DNA from: Halomonas sp. ALS9
Lineage (GTDB): Bacteria > Pseudomonadota > Gammaproteobacteria > Pseudomonadales > Halomonadaceae
Direction of reading: 5' to 3'
Length of the DNA: 64,000 bases
NCBI RefSeq assembly: GCF_001651035.1
Contig: NZ_LXRG01000192.1
Coordinates: 124,001-188,000 of the forward strand
Numbering within the stretch: position 1 is the first letter of the stretch; each line of letters begins with the position of its first letter. Below are positions 36,221 to 45,410 of this stretch, in pieces. The position numbers were made by a program, and so were the translations under genes. Under the pieces are notes generated by a model. It did not search any database. It saw only the letters and a program-made list of their open reading frames with translations, and had not been told where the DNA came from.

Positions 36221-37222
36221 TTATTGGCCGATAGCCTGGAGACGTTCGTAGGTTTCCTCATCCCAGGTGGCTGCATCGCCGTTATGGGCGGGCACTACGG
36301 CTTCACGAAAGGCGGCGCGATCCACTTCGTTAATGGTATTGCCCTGCTCCTCAAACCAGGCCACCAGCTCCTCTTCAGCCTGCTGGATATCCTTAGTGTT
36401 GTTCTCGGCAGCCTCTTGGAAAACCTCGCGGAATATTTCACGATCCTCTTCAGAAAGTTGGTTCCAGCGTGGCCCACCCACAATAGTGATTAACGAATCG
36501 GTAATGTGGCCGGTCAGGTTGATGTAGTCCTGCACCTCATGGAATGCCTTGGCACGAATGGTCGGTAGCGGGTTTTCCTGGGCGTCCACTACGCCTTGCT
36601 GAAGCGCCAGATAGACCTCGTCAAAGGCGATGGGAGTGGGGTTAGCGTCCACGGCACGGGGCATCATCATGTACATCGGGGCGTTGGGTACCCGTATTTT
36701 CAGGCCCTGCATATCCGCTGGTTCATTGATGGGAATATTCGAGGTCACATGACGCTCGCCGTAATAGTTGAGCGCCAGCGGCACATTGCCGGTTTGATCC
36801 TGGTAACCCTGAGCGATCTCTTGGAACAGATCACTATCGGCGTATGCCTGCCAGTGATCAAAGTCTCGGAACATATAGGCAGCGCCGGCAATGCCGATGG
36901 GGCCGTACGCTCGGCCAGCAAACTGAGAGCCGGTATAAATAACGTCCACCGTGCCGAGTTCAAGCCCTTCGTTAATATCCTCCTCTTTGCCTAACGAAGA
37001 GGCGGGATGCACCTGCATGGTATAGCGCCCTTCGGTACGCTCTTCGATCTCATCGGCGGCCCATAGCGCCCATTTATGGAACGGTTCAGAGGTTTCATAA
37101 ACATGGGCAAAGCGGAGGTTTTCAGCGGCTTGAACGGCACCGGTAAAGCCAATGCCCGCGGCGATCAGCGTGGCGGTTAGCAGGCGGGACATACGGAGAT
37201 GCTGCTGGCTTTTGTAACTCAT
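36221..37222 (-). CDS. TRAP transporter substrate-binding protein (DctP)
   Basis: This 333-residue protein has a signal peptide ending at AVQAAE near residue 33. The mature sequence shows NLRFAHVYETSEPFHKWA, VHPASSLGKEEDINEGLELG, the conserved LKIRVPNAPMY segment and LQQGVVDAQENPLPTI. It binds an organic acid for the DctQM pair downstream. A strong GAGGAG site precedes the ATG. Its promoter region carries a NanR-like repeat operator, and the DUF1537 kinase and PdxA2 genes lie upstream in the same direction, so a C4 sugar acid such as D-threonate or D-erythronate is the probable ligand. Confidence 0.87.
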   Translation of the reverse strand: MSYKSQQHLRMSRLLTATLIAAGIGFTGAVQAAENLRFAHVYETSEPFHKWALWAADEIEERTEGRYTMQVHPASSLGKEEDINEGLELGTVDVIYTGSQFAGRAYGPIGIAGAAYMFRDFDHWQAYADSDLFQEIAQGYQDQTGNVPLALNYYGERHVTSNIPINEPADMQGLKIRVPNAPMYMMMPRAVDANPTPIAFDEVYLALQQGVVDAQENPLPTIRAKAFHEVQDYINLTGHITDSLITIVGGPRWNQLSEEDREIFREVFQEAAENNTKDIQQAEEELVAWFEEQGNTINEVDRAAFREAVVPAHNGDAATWDEETYERLQAIGQ

Positions 37223-37251
37223 CGTCTACTCCTCACAACCATTAGATTTGT

Positions 37252-37287
37252 TGTTGGTTATTGTGATGTGCTGCTGTTTATTGTGAT
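37252..37287. repeat. 16-bp duplication (20-bp period) upstream of dctP
   Basis: TGTTGGTTATTGTGAT at 37252-37267 recurs at 37272-37287 with two changes. Confidence 0.5.
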
Positions 37288-37339
37288 TTATTGGTTATTA
37301 TTTAATCGGCGACAATCAACGTAACTGACCATAGTGCTG

Positions 37340-37355
37340 TATACGTATCATACCA
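37340..37355 (-). promoter_or_regulatory. NanR-like operator upstream of dctP
   Basis: On the minus strand the sequence reads TGGTATGATACGTATA: two GGTATA-like hexamers phased by 9 bp, as in the E. coli NanR operator. A similar copy lies at 40514-40529. It is about 120 bp upstream of the dctP start. Confidence 0.5.
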
Positions 37356-37414
37356 CCAGCTTCAAACCTAGTTGGTCGCCTGCAATCGCGCAACTATCCA
37401 GATAACAATTTTAG

Positions 37415-38611
37415 TCATACCGGTGGTGATGCCAGCCGCTGACTGAGTTGCCGGTGTAAGCGTACCAGCAGCTGCAGTTCACCAAAGCCGCCTGCCTTGG
37501 TCATCACTCTACGAGCGAGATTTCCATCCATGTAACCCAACGCCACGCCCGGCGACCACTCCGTCTCAACGGAGATATAACTCGTACCCAACTGAGTGAG
37601 CACGGCCATGGCGACATCACCGCCGGTTAAAAACAGCAGGCTATCAACTGCGTCCTGCTTTGAGGCAATACTCGCTACCTGGACAGCCATCGCTTTGGCT
37701 ACCTCGCTCGCCGTGAGAACACCCTCCTTACAACCTGGCACTACCACGCAAGAGTGAAGAGCTTGAGCCGGAAAGGCAGCATCACCGGGTTCTTGGCACG
37801 CGTTTATAACGGCTAAATCGGGCCACTGTTTGCACAGTTGGTCGAGCTGTTCGCCTGCACGAGGGCTTCTAGACCCCACGGCATATAGCACCGAAACAAC
37901 CTGATGCAGAGCGCTAAAATGCGTTTTTGTAGGCCCAAAACAGTATTGGGCTAGCGCCGTTGCCAATCCTGCAGCGCCTGCCAGGGCCCGCTTGTCGTCA
38001 GCGGCCATTATTAGGCTGTAAAGGACTGAGAGCTCTTCGTCGCTCTCGCTATCAGCGATGCAGTCCGCACTGGGAAAAGGCGTTTCTTGTCCAGGCCGAT
38101 AGCGCTGAATCGGCAGGCCGCTGGCGGCAAACGCTTGATCAAGCGGGCCAACCAGCGGCGCCGAGCGCGCATCCTGCTGATAGGCCGTGTCGGCAAGAGG
38201 AATCCCTTCTACCCACACCTGGGCATCGCGTACTGTTCGCCCCTGCGCTGGAACGGCAGGCGCCAGCAGCAAAGGAATTCCAAGCGCTTCTCTCACTGCT
38301 GAACACTCTGCAACCACCTGCCCCCGCATGGTCGAGTCGACCTTTTTAAACCACTGTTCTGGGGTAGCACGCGTTAATAATCGAACCGCCTCACTCACCC
38401 GCAACGCTGCTTGCTCAGCTGGTAAGTGACGGGATTCGGTGTTCACAGCGATAACGTCTGGCCATTGATCTTGCCACGCTTCCAGCGTCGCCGCTAACGC
38501 CTCCAAGCTGATTACCACGCGAGAGTCCGCGCCCCGAGCGGCAAACGGTGCCGCGGTATCCAGCGCCCCGGATAGATCGTCGGCAATAATCGCCAATCGG
38601 CAGCCGCTCAT
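37415..38611 (-). CDS. Four-carbon acid sugar kinase (DUF1537 family; D-threonate/D-erythronate kinase)
   Basis: This 398-residue protein has the family N-terminal motif [19 protein letters not shown] (residues 9-27), VNTESRH, the KKVDSTMRG segment, and the C-terminal nucleotide-binding [16 protein letters not shown]1537 kinases phosphorylate O4 of D-threonate or D-erythronate, and the product is oxidised and decarboxylated by PdxA2. Its ATG overlaps the pdxA2 stop by four bases (ATGA), so the two are translationally coupled. At 398 residues it is slightly shorter than usual but has both domains. Confidence 0.87.
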   Translation of the reverse strand: MSGCRLAIIADDLSGALDTAAPFAARGADSRVVISLEALAATLEAWQDQWPDVIAVNTESRHLPAEQAALRVSEAVRLLTRATPEQWFKKVDSTMRGQVVAECSAVREALGIPLLLAPAVPAQGRTVRDAQVWVEGIPLADTAYQQDARSAPLVGPLDQAFAASGLPIQRYRPGQETPFPSADCIADSESDEELSVLYSLIMAADDKRALAGAAGLATALAQYCFGPTKTHFSALHQVVSVLYAVGSRSPRAGEQLDQLCKQWPDLAVINACQEPGDAAFPAQALHSCVVVPGCKEGVLTASEVAKAMAVQVASIASKQDAVDSLLFLTGGDVAMAVLTQLGTSYISVETEWSPGVALGYMDGNLARRVMTKAGGFGELQLLVRLHRQLSQRLASPPV

Positions 38612-39627
38612 GCTTTAGCGCCACTGGCTAGCCGCCGGGCATAGGCAATCGCTGAGCCCATATTGGTGGCATCAGCTTTGCCCTGCCAAGCAATATCAAA
38701 GGCGGTGCCGTGATCCACCGAGGTGCGCTGAAGCGGCAAACCTAGGCTGACGTTCACCGTGGTATCAAAAGCGATCAGCTTGACGGGAATATGTCCTTGG
38801 TCGTGATACTGGGCAATGACCAGGTCGAACTCGCCTTTCGAAGCGCGGTAAAACACCGTATCCGCGGAGATCGGCCCGCTCACATCAAAGCCGCGCTCGC
38901 GCAAGCGCGCCACCGCAGGGGCAATACAGCGACTGTCTTCATCGCCGAAGATACCCCCTTCGCCGCAGTGGGGGTTGAGTCCGGCCACGGCGATACGTGG
39001 AGCACGCATGCCCAGCGCTACCAAGTGCACCTGCCCCGCCTCGACGGTGGCGATGATGCGCTCGGGGGTGACACGATCAATCGCGTCCCGCAGCGACACA
39101 TGGGTGGAGACATGCAGCGTCGAGAGCGACTCTGATGCCAGCAGCATAAATGACGAAGGCGCACCGGTTAGCGAGGCCAGCATGCCAGTGTGGCCATCGT
39201 AAAAGTGCCCCGCTTCGTGCAGCGCTGCCTTGTTCAGTGGTGCTGTCACGATCACCTGCACTCGACCCGCCTGCACCAGCTCAACCGCTTTCTGGACACA
39301 GCGAAACGCCATATCGCCAGCACCGGCACTGATTTGGCCATCGGGAATCTCTGCTCCTTCAGGCACCTCGACCACCCCAACGGCCACACTGTCCTGACCG
39401 CTCTCTATCTGCTCCAGCGGCACAAAGTCGAGTTCAACCCCGACGCTGGCTGCCGCACGACGAAAAATAACCGGGTCACCGATCACCATGGCCGTGGCGC
39501 GTTCGGCGGAGGACATCGCGCTCAACGCACGACAAATGATCTCCGGGCCGATCCCTGCAGGGTCGCCCATGGTGATAGCGATTTCATAACATTGCTTAGT
39601 CGCATAATCAGTCGTTGAAGTATTCAT
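38608..39627 (-). CDS. pdxA2: PdxA2-type 4-phospho-threonate/erythronate dehydrogenase
   Basis: This 339-residue enzyme of the PdxA family oxidises a 4-phosphorylated C4 sugar acid at C3 and decarboxylates it to dihydroxyacetone phosphate. It has [11 protein letters not shown] near residue 20, the metal ligands in FYDGHTGML (histidine), [11 protein letters not shown] and [11 protein letters not shown], and late [13 protein letters not shown]. Coupling with the DUF1537 kinase indicates the catabolic PdxA2 role, not vitamin B6 synthesis. It overlaps both neighbours by four bases. Confidence 0.88.
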   Translation of the reverse strand: MNTSTTDYATKQCYEIAITMGDPAGIGPEIICRALSAMSSAERATAMVIGDPVIFRRAAASVGVELDFVPLEQIESGQDSVAVGVVEVPEGAEIPDGQISAGAGDMAFRCVQKAVELVQAGRVQVIVTAPLNKAALHEAGHFYDGHTGMLASLTGAPSSFMLLASESLSTLHVSTHVSLRDAIDRVTPERIIATVEAGQVHLVALGMRAPRIAVAGLNPHCGEGGIFGDEDSRCIAPAVARLRERGFDVSGPISADTVFYRASKGEFDLVIAQYHDQGHIPVKLIAFDTTVNVSLGLPLQRTSVDHGTAFDIAWQGKADATNMGSAIAYARRLASGAKA

Positions 39628-40388
39628 GGCATTAGCTGCCCGCCGTTGACCTCAATAATCTGGCCTGTGACATAGCCGCTTAATGTGTCGGTTCCCAGAA
39701 ATAGATAGGCGCCCACGCACTCTTCCGCGGTTCCCAAACGTCCCATGGGTATTGAGGCCCGGGCTGCGGACAAATGCCCTTCGCTGGAGTGGCGTTCATG
39801 AAAATCGGTTGCAATGGTGCCAGGAGCGACAGCGTTAACGCGGATATTATCCCCGGCCAGCTCTTTAGCCATATTGCGCGTAATGGTACTCACAAAGCCT
39901 TTTGCTGAAGCATATAGCCCCCCGCCACTCCCACCGCCGTTGCGCGCGGCAATCGAGGTGGTATGAATAATATTCCCGCCCCCAGCGCGGCGAAAATGTG
40001 GCAGTGCCGCACGGCTGGCCATCAGCACCGAGCGCACGTTGAGATCCATGACTCGGTCATACTGGTCATCGTCCATCTCTTCCAAGCCAACACGGCCCAG
40101 CATATCGCCAGCGTTGTTAATCAGTAGGTCTAAACCGCCCAGACGCTCGGCGGCCTCGTCGACGAGTTTTTGGGTTTCACTGCTGTGGCTAACATCCGCT
40201 TTAAGGGTAAAGGCATCTCCACCGGCATCGCGAATAGCCTGGGCCACCGCTTCGGCGGGCCCTTCACTACTGTGATAGTGCACCGCCACGTGAGCCCCTA
40301 ACGCCCCAAACTGTTTAGCAACCGCGGCGCCGATTCCTCGGCTGGCACCCGTGATTAATACTCGCTTGCCCTTCCACTCGTCTAACAT
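39624..40388 (-). CDS. SDR-family oxidoreductase of the C4 acid sugar operon
   Basis: This 254-residue protein has [11 protein letters not shown] near residue 14, NNAG near residue 90, an active-site serine in TTSIAA, YASAK as Tyr/Lys motif, and the terminal NGGQ strand. It is first in the minus-strand operon and overlaps pdxA2 by four bases, so it probably acts just before the kinase, for example by making or epimerising the C4 acid through a keto intermediate. FabG-like fatty acid function is unlikely in this setting. AAGGAG precedes the start. Confidence 0.8.
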   Translation of the reverse strand: MLDEWKGKRVLITGASRGIGAAVAKQFGALGAHVAVHYHSSEGPAEAVAQAIRDAGGDAFTLKADVSHSSETQKLVDEAAERLGGLDLLINNAGDMLGRVGLEEMDDDQYDRVMDLNVRSVLMASRAALPHFRRAGGGNIIHTTSIAARNGGGSGGGLYASAKGFVSTITRNMAKELAGDNIRVNAVAPGTIATDFHERHSSEGHLSAARASIPMGRLGTAEECVGAYLFLGTDTLSGYVTGQIIEVNGGQLMP

Positions 40389-40513
40389 GAAATTCTCCTT
40401 AGCGCTTTTTACTTTTATTGTTGAATGCCGTGCTTAGCGAAATTGTATTCATCTAGACAGATTTACCTATCGACCCGAAATGGAGCGGTGCGCTAGAGTA
40501 GGGCATGAACTGG

Positions 40514-40529
40514 CATACCTGTCATACAA
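40514..40529 (-). promoter_or_regulatory. NanR-like operator in the SDR/XylX divergent promoter
   Basis: The minus strand reads TTGTATGACAGGTATG, again two GGTAT-type hexamers with 9-bp phasing. It lies between the C4 acid operon and the XylX operon and could serve both. Confidence 0.5.
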
Positions 40530-40603
40530 CACGACATCCATAACAGGATAGGCGATGGCGCACCAACCGCCAGTCGCACAGCATTTTTAAAGACGCATTT
40601 ATG

Positions 40604-40631
40604 ACTGTTCCATTATTACTGTTCCACTATT
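40604..40631. repeat. 14-bp tandem duplication upstream of the XylX gene
   Basis: ACTGTTCCATTATT (40604-40617) is followed directly by a copy with one change (40618-40631). The AGGAGG ribosome binding site begins six bases later. Confidence 0.7.
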
Positions 40632-40647
40632 ACTACAGGAGGCACGC

Positions 40648-41811
40648 ATGAACCCACTTTCCGTGACCGACGCCGTTCCCAATGACCTGGACAAAGCGCT
40701 GCTGGTTGGCCGCGTATGGCTGGATGGCCCACAGGCTGGCCCGACACTGGTGACCGTGCACGATGGTCAAGTCATTGATATCACCGAATTTGGCCCGACC
40801 ATGGCCGACCTGCTTGAACGCGACGACCTGCTGGAGGTAGTAACGCGTGCAGAAGGTCAATCGTTGGGCAGTTTGGAGACGCTACTAGCGAACTCCCAGG
40901 CATCGCCGGCGCAAGCACCCTACCTGCTCGCCCCTTGCGATGTGCAGGCGGTTAAAGCGTGCGGTGTCACTTTTGCGGTCAGCCTGATGGAGCGAGTGAT
41001 TGAAGAGCAAGCGGGCGGCGATCCCACCCGAGCTGACGAGTTGCGTGACGACTTGCAGGCGCTGATTGGCAGCGACCTTTCCAAGATTAAGCCGGGCTCT
41101 GAAGAGGCGATGGCACTTAAAAAAGCGCTTCAAGCGCGCGGAGGCTGGTCGCAATATATGGAAGTCGGCATCGGCCCCGATGCCGAAGTGTTTACCAAAG
41201 CGCAGCCGCTCTCCTCGGTGGGTTTTGGCACCCCGGTGGGTCTGCACCCATCATCGCAATGGAATAACCCCGAGCCGGAAATTGTCCTGGCGGTGGACAG
41301 CCGTGGCCAGGTGCGTGGGGCAACCTTAGGCAACGACGTTAACCTGCGTGACGTTGAGGGACGCAGCGCCCTGCTGCTCGGCAAGGCAAAAGACAACAAC
41401 GCCTCCTGTTCCATTGGCCCCTTCATTCGTCTATTCGATGACCACTTTGATATCGACAGCGTGCGCAACTGCCAGGTATCGCTACGCATTGAGGGCGAAG
41501 ACGACGACTTCCTGCTCCAGGGTGAGAGCGATATGCGCGAAATCAGCCGCGACCCGCTGGATCTGGTCAGCCAAACCATCGGTGCTCACCATCAATACCC
41601 GGACGGCTTTATGCTGTTTCTCGGCACCATGTTCTCGCCGATTCAAGACCGCGACGGTAAAGGTCAGGGCTTCACGCATCATATGAATGACCGAGTCACC
41701 ATTGCCACCCCGGCTTTAGGCGCCTTGGTCAACAAAGTCGGCAGAAGCGATCAGTTGCCGCCCTGGACCTACGGCATTCGCGAGCTGATGCGCCACTTAG
41801 CGCGTCGCTAA
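40648..41811 (+). CDS. xylX: 2-keto-3-deoxy-D-xylonate (D-arabinonate) dehydratase, XylX-like
   Basis: This 387-residue protein of the fumarylacetoacetate hydrolase superfamily follows Caulobacter XylX, as recalled, over its whole length. Examples are CDVQAVKACGVTFAVS, WSQYMEVGIGPDAEVFTK, WNNPEPEIVLAV with the metal glutamates, LGNDVNLRDVEGRSALLL, AKDNNASC and FLGTMFSPIQDRDG. It would dehydrate 2-keto-3-deoxy-D-xylonate, the same compound as 2-keto-3-deoxy-D-arabinonate, to alpha-ketoglutarate semialdehyde. The substrate can come from XylD or from the fuconate-type dehydratase encoded next to it. A very strong AGGAGG precedes the start. Confidence 0.87.
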   Translation: MNPLSVTDAVPNDLDKALLVGRVWLDGPQAGPTLVTVHDGQVIDITEFGPTMADLLERDDLLEVVTRAEGQSLGSLETLLANSQASPAQAPYLLAPCDVQAVKACGVTFAVSLMERVIEEQAGGDPTRADELRDDLQALIGSDLSKIKPGSEEAMALKKALQARGGWSQYMEVGIGPDAEVFTKAQPLSSVGFGTPVGLHPSSQWNNPEPEIVLAVDSRGQVRGATLGNDVNLRDVEGRSALLLGKAKDNNASCSIGPFIRLFDDHFDIDSVRNCQVSLRIEGEDDDFLLQGESDMREISRDPLDLVSQTIGAHHQYPDGFMLFLGTMFSPIQDRDGKGQGFTHHMNDRVTIATPALGALVNKVGRSDQLPPWTYGIRELMRHLARR

Positions 41812-41863
41812 CACTGTTCTTGTCAATCAATACGCCACCCACCTCAACGCCAAGGAGAGCACA

Positions 41864-43165
41864 ATGACAACCATTACCCGCGTCGAGATTCAGGATATCC
41901 GCTTTCCCACTTCACGCTCGCTGGATGGCTCCGATGCCATGAACGCCGCGCCGGACTACTCCGCCGCTTACGTCATCCTGCATACCGATGACGGCAGCCC
42001 CGAAGGGCACGGCTTAACCTTCACCATTGGCCGCGGCAACGAGATCGTGGTGACCGCCTTGCAGTCACTGTCACCGCTGATTGAAGGGCGAACACTTGCG
42101 TCGATTACCGACAACATGGGTACGTTTTGGCGGGAGATCACTGGCGACAGCCAACTACGCTGGATTGGCCCCGATAAAGGTGCGATTCATCTCGCCACTG
42201 CCGCCATCGTCAACGCCGTGTGGGATATGTGGGCGAAAAATGAGGGCAAGCCGGTGTGGAAACTGCTGGTGGATATGACGCCCGAACAGCTGGTGCGCTG
42301 TCTCGACTTCCGCTTTGTCACCGATGCGCTAACGCCCGAAGAAGCCATCTGCTTGCTGCGCCGCCAGGCCCCTGGAAAAGCGGCCCGTGAAGCCGAAATG
42401 CGCGGCGATGGCTACCCCGCCTACACCACCTCGGCGGGCTGGCTGGGCTACAGCGACGATAAAGTACGCGGCTTGGCACGGGAAGCGCTGGCGGAAGGCT
42501 GGACCCACTTTAAGCAGAAGATTGGCGGTGATACCGAAGAGGATGCCCGCCGCGCAGCGCTGCTACGCGAGGAGATCGGCTGGGACAACGTGCTAATGAT
42601 GGACGCCAACCAGGTGTGGGAAGTCGACGAAACGGTCACCAAAATGCGTCGCTTAGCGGAATTTGACCCGCTATGGATCGAAGAACCCACCAGCCCAGAC
42701 GACATCCTCGGCCACGCTGAGATTCGCCACCGCGTTGCACCCATTGGCGTTGCCACCGGTGAACACTGCCACAACAAAGTGATGTTTAAACAGTTCTTCC
42801 AGGCCGATGCCATCGACTACTGCCAGCTCGATGCGGCGCGCCTGGGCGGGCTCAACGAAGTCATTCTAGTCGTGCTAATGGCCGCCAAGTTTGGCGTGCC
42901 GATTTGCCCCCACGGCGGCGGCGTTGGGCTATGTGAATATACTCAACATATCTCACTGTTCGACTACATCGCGGTGTCCGGCAGCCTAGAGGGCCGCGTG
43001 CTTGAGTACGTGGACCATCTCCACGAGCACTTTATCGACCCGGTGGTCATCAACCGGGGCCGCTACCAAGTACCTGAAGCGCCGGGTTACAGCATTGCCA
43101 TGCACGCAGAGTCCCAAGCACAGCACCGCTTTCCGGAAGGCTCGGCCTGGCAGGAAGAGGCCTAA
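41864..43165 (+). CDS. L-fuconate dehydratase-type enolase-superfamily enzyme
   Basis: This 433-residue enzyme has the mandelate racemase fold. The catalytic lysine pair is in HFKQKIGGD near residue 220, metal ligands are the aspartate in MMDANQVW, the glutamate in LWIEEPT and the glutamate in ATGEHCHNK, and the catalytic histidine is in CPHGGGVGL. The sequence agrees with Xanthomonas L-fuconate dehydratase. L-fuconate and D-arabinonate share the same C2-C4 configuration, and the XylX gene 52 bp upstream suggests D-arabinonate is a physiological substrate here. CAAGGAGAG precedes the start. Confidence 0.85.
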   Translation: MTTITRVEIQDIRFPTSRSLDGSDAMNAAPDYSAAYVILHTDDGSPEGHGLTFTIGRGNEIVVTALQSLSPLIEGRTLASITDNMGTFWREITGDSQLRWIGPDKGAIHLATAAIVNAVWDMWAKNEGKPVWKLLVDMTPEQLVRCLDFRFVTDALTPEEAICLLRRQAPGKAAREAEMRGDGYPAYTTSAGWLGYSDDKVRGLAREALAEGWTHFKQKIGGDTEEDARRAALLREEIGWDNVLMMDANQVWEVDETVTKMRRLAEFDPLWIEEPTSPDDILGHAEIRHRVAPIGVATGEHCHNKVMFKQFFQADAIDYCQLDAARLGGLNEVILVVLMAAKFGVPICPHGGGVGLCEYTQHISLFDYIAVSGSLEGRVLEYVDHLHEHFIDPVVINRGRYQVPEAPGYSIAMHAESQAQHRFPEGSAWQEEA

Positions 43166-44589
43166 TGACCGACACCATCCCCTTTTTAGATGAACTAACC
43201 GGCCTACTCGGCGAGCGCGGTTTAATTCGCGAGCCTGACGCCATGGCCCGCTACGTCAGCGACTGGGCGGGCGACACCTTGGGGATGCCGCTGGCGGTGG
43301 CCCGCCCGGCGAACACCGTGGAAGTCGCCGAAGTCGCTAAGCGCTGCTATGCACAAGGGATCGCAATGACGCCCCAGGGTGGCCATAGCGGCCTAGTGGC
43401 AGGCGCCTTGCCTGCCGCCAATGGTCAGGAACTGGTGATCAGCCTGGAGCGCTTAAACAGCGTGCGCGCCATAGACCCGGTTAACTTCACCATCACCGTA
43501 GACGCGGGCTGTATTCTTGAAAACGTTAAGCTGGCGGCTTTTGAGCATGACTGCGATTTTCCGCTTTCACTAGGTGCCCAAGGCAGCTGTCAGATTGGCG
43601 GCAATATCGCCACCAATGCGGGCGGGCTTAACGTGTTGCGCTACGGCATGATGCGCGAGTTGGTGCTGGGGCTTGAAGTGGTACTTCCCGACGGGCGAGT
43701 CTGGGAGAGCCTGAACGCGCTGCATAAAGACAACCGCGGTTACGACCTTCAGCAGCTATTTCTAGGCAGCGAGGGCACCCTGGGCATCGTCACTGGCGCG
43801 GTACTCAAACTCTCACCACGCCCGACCCAAAACCGTACCGCGCTGCTTGGCCTGCCCTCTGTTCAGGCGGTGATTGATCTCTATGGTTTGGCGCGACGCG
43901 ACTGCTGCGATCTGTTGACCGCTTTCGAGCTGATCCCCCGCCGCTGTATTGAGTTGGCCATTGAAGCAACGCCTGAGCTGCGCGACCCAATGGAGAGTGC
44001 TTACCCCTGGTATGTGCTAATGGAAGTTGCGGCCACCGGGCCGGTAGATCTCGGTTCGATGCTGGAGCAACTGTTGGAAACTGGCATGGAGCGCGAGCTG
44101 GTGCTGGATGGGGCCCTGGCGTCCAGCGACACCCAGTCCGTCCAGCTATGGCAGTTCCGCGAAAGCATGCTGGAAGGCCAGCGGCGGCGCGGCGAGCACC
44201 TACGCACCGATATTTCGGTGCCCATCTCGGCGATACCCGACTTCGTCAGCCGAGCCAGTGATGTGGTCATGGCGGCGTCACCCGAGTGCGAAATCATTGC
44301 CTACGGCCATGTAGGCGACGGCAACCTGCACTTCAATATTCTGCCGCCATCAGCAATGGCGGATAGTGATAAGAAAGCCCATCTGCATGGCTTGGAGGAA
44401 CAGCTGTTTGACGTGCTCGACGCCTTCCACGGCAGCATCAGCGCCGAACACGGCATTGGCCGCACCAAGCAAGCGGCTTACTTAGCGCGGTTATCGCCTA
44501 TCGAGCGGGAGTTGATCAGCGGCGTTAAAGCGCTGTTTGACCCTAAAGGGTTGATGAATCCAGGAAGGATTTTGCCTGCTGGGGAGTAA
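43165..44589 (+). CDS. FAD-binding 2-hydroxyacid dehydrogenase (GlcD/D2HGDH-like)
   Basis: This 474-residue flavoprotein has an N-terminal FAD-binding type 4 domain (MTPQGGHSGLVAGA around residue 70, GSCQIGGNIATNAGG around residue 145) and a C-terminal FAD-oxidase domain (GHVGDGNLHFNI, SAEHGIGRTK, DPKGLMNPGRIL). Members oxidise D-2-hydroxyglutarate, D-lactate or glycolate. The start overlaps the previous stop by one base (TAATG), so it is coupled to the dehydratase. In this operon it may oxidise glycolate, D-lactate or D-2-hydroxyglutarate arising from sugar acid breakdown. Confidence 0.85.
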   Translation: MTDTIPFLDELTGLLGERGLIREPDAMARYVSDWAGDTLGMPLAVARPANTVEVAEVAKRCYAQGIAMTPQGGHSGLVAGALPAANGQELVISLERLNSVRAIDPVNFTITVDAGCILENVKLAAFEHDCDFPLSLGAQGSCQIGGNIATNAGGLNVLRYGMMRELVLGLEVVLPDGRVWESLNALHKDNRGYDLQQLFLGSEGTLGIVTGAVLKLSPRPTQNRTALLGLPSVQAVIDLYGLARRDCCDLLTAFELIPRRCIELAIEATPELRDPMESAYPWYVLMEVAATGPVDLGSMLEQLLETGMERELVLDGALASSDTQSVQLWQFRESMLEGQRRRGEHLRTDISVPISAIPDFVSRASDVVMAASPECEIIAYGHVGDGNLHFNILPPSAMADSDKKAHLHGLEEQLFDVLDAFHGSISAEHGIGRTKQAAYLARLSPIERELISGVKALFDPKGLMNPGRILPAGE

Positions 44590-44617
44590 TCCCCTGCTTG
44601 GTTAGTCACTATTTTGG

Positions 44618-45391
44618 TTAAAGCGTGTTTTTAAAACGCTCTGCCAACCCACGCAAAGCATTAGCATAAAGCAGCGTATCAATCCCTACACCCACGAAGG
44701 TACAGCCCGCTGCTAAATAGCCGCGGGCTGCCTGCTCATCCACCGTGACGATACCCGCCGCCTTGCCTGCGGCACGAATTTTGGTGATAGCATCGCTAAT
44801 TGCCGCGGTTACTTCCGGGTGGCTGGCGTTGCCAAGGTGCCCCATCGATGCCGACAAATCCGCCGGGCCAATAAATACCCCATCGACACCTTCTACCGCC
44901 GCAATCACCTCCAGATTGGCAAGTGCCTGGGGGCTTTCCACCTGCAGCATGAGGCAAATCTCGTCATCGGCACGGGAGAGGTAATCGTCTACCTGCCCCC
45001 AGCGCGAGGCCCGCGCCAACACATGTCCCACCCCGCGGGTACCCCGGGGCGGGTAGCGCGTGGCCGCCACCAGCTCGGCGGCTTGTTCGGCGGTTTCCAC
45101 CATCGGTATTAGCAGGTTCTGCACACCAATATCCAGGTAGCGTTTGATCATCACCACATCGCCGGTGGGCGGCCGCACTACCGGGTGACTTGCATAGGGA
45201 GCCAACGCCTGCAGCTGATTGAGCAGACTAGACACGTCATTGGGGGCATGTTCGGCGTCAAGCAGCAGCCAGTCAAAGCCAGCGGTCGCCGCGATCTCAG
45301 CCGAATAAGCACTCGCCAACCCAAGCCAAATCCCCGTTTGCGGATGGCCCGCCAGCAGCTGTTTTTTAAAAGTGTTTTGCGGCATTTTCAT
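44618..45391 (-). CDS. HpcH/HpaI-family 2-keto-3-deoxy acid aldolase
   Basis: This 257-residue class II aldolase resembles E. coli Hpa[35 protein letters not shown] near the N-terminus, with the catalytic histidine typical of the family, [23 protein letters not shown] with a metal glutamate, and [14 protein letters not shown] with a metal aspartate. It would cleave a 2-keto-3-deoxy or 4-hydroxy-2-keto acid to pyruvate and an aldehyde. It is the last gene after the third TRAP system, so its substrate probably derives from the acid imported there. GGGAG precedes the start. Confidence 0.87.
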   Translation of the reverse strand: MKMPQNTFKKQLLAGHPQTGIWLGLASAYSAEIAATAGFDWLLLDAEHAPNDVSSLLNQLQALAPYASHPVVRPPTGDVVMIKRYLDIGVQNLLIPMVETAEQAAELVAATRYPPRGTRGVGHVLARASRWGQVDDYLSRADDEICLMLQVESPQALANLEVIAAVEGVDGVFIGPADLSASMGHLGNASHPEVTAAISDAITKIRAAGKAAGIVTVDEQAARGYLAAGCTFVGVGIDTLLYANALRGLAERFKNTL

Positions 45392-45410
45392 CCAGCGGCT
45401 CCCTTCTCCA

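Noticed and set aside
39624..40388. Annotation of the SDR as FabG (3-oxoacyl-ACP reductase)
   Set aside because: It overlaps pdxA2 in a sugar-acid operon and no fatty acid synthesis genes are nearby. General SDR motifs alone do not support FabG.
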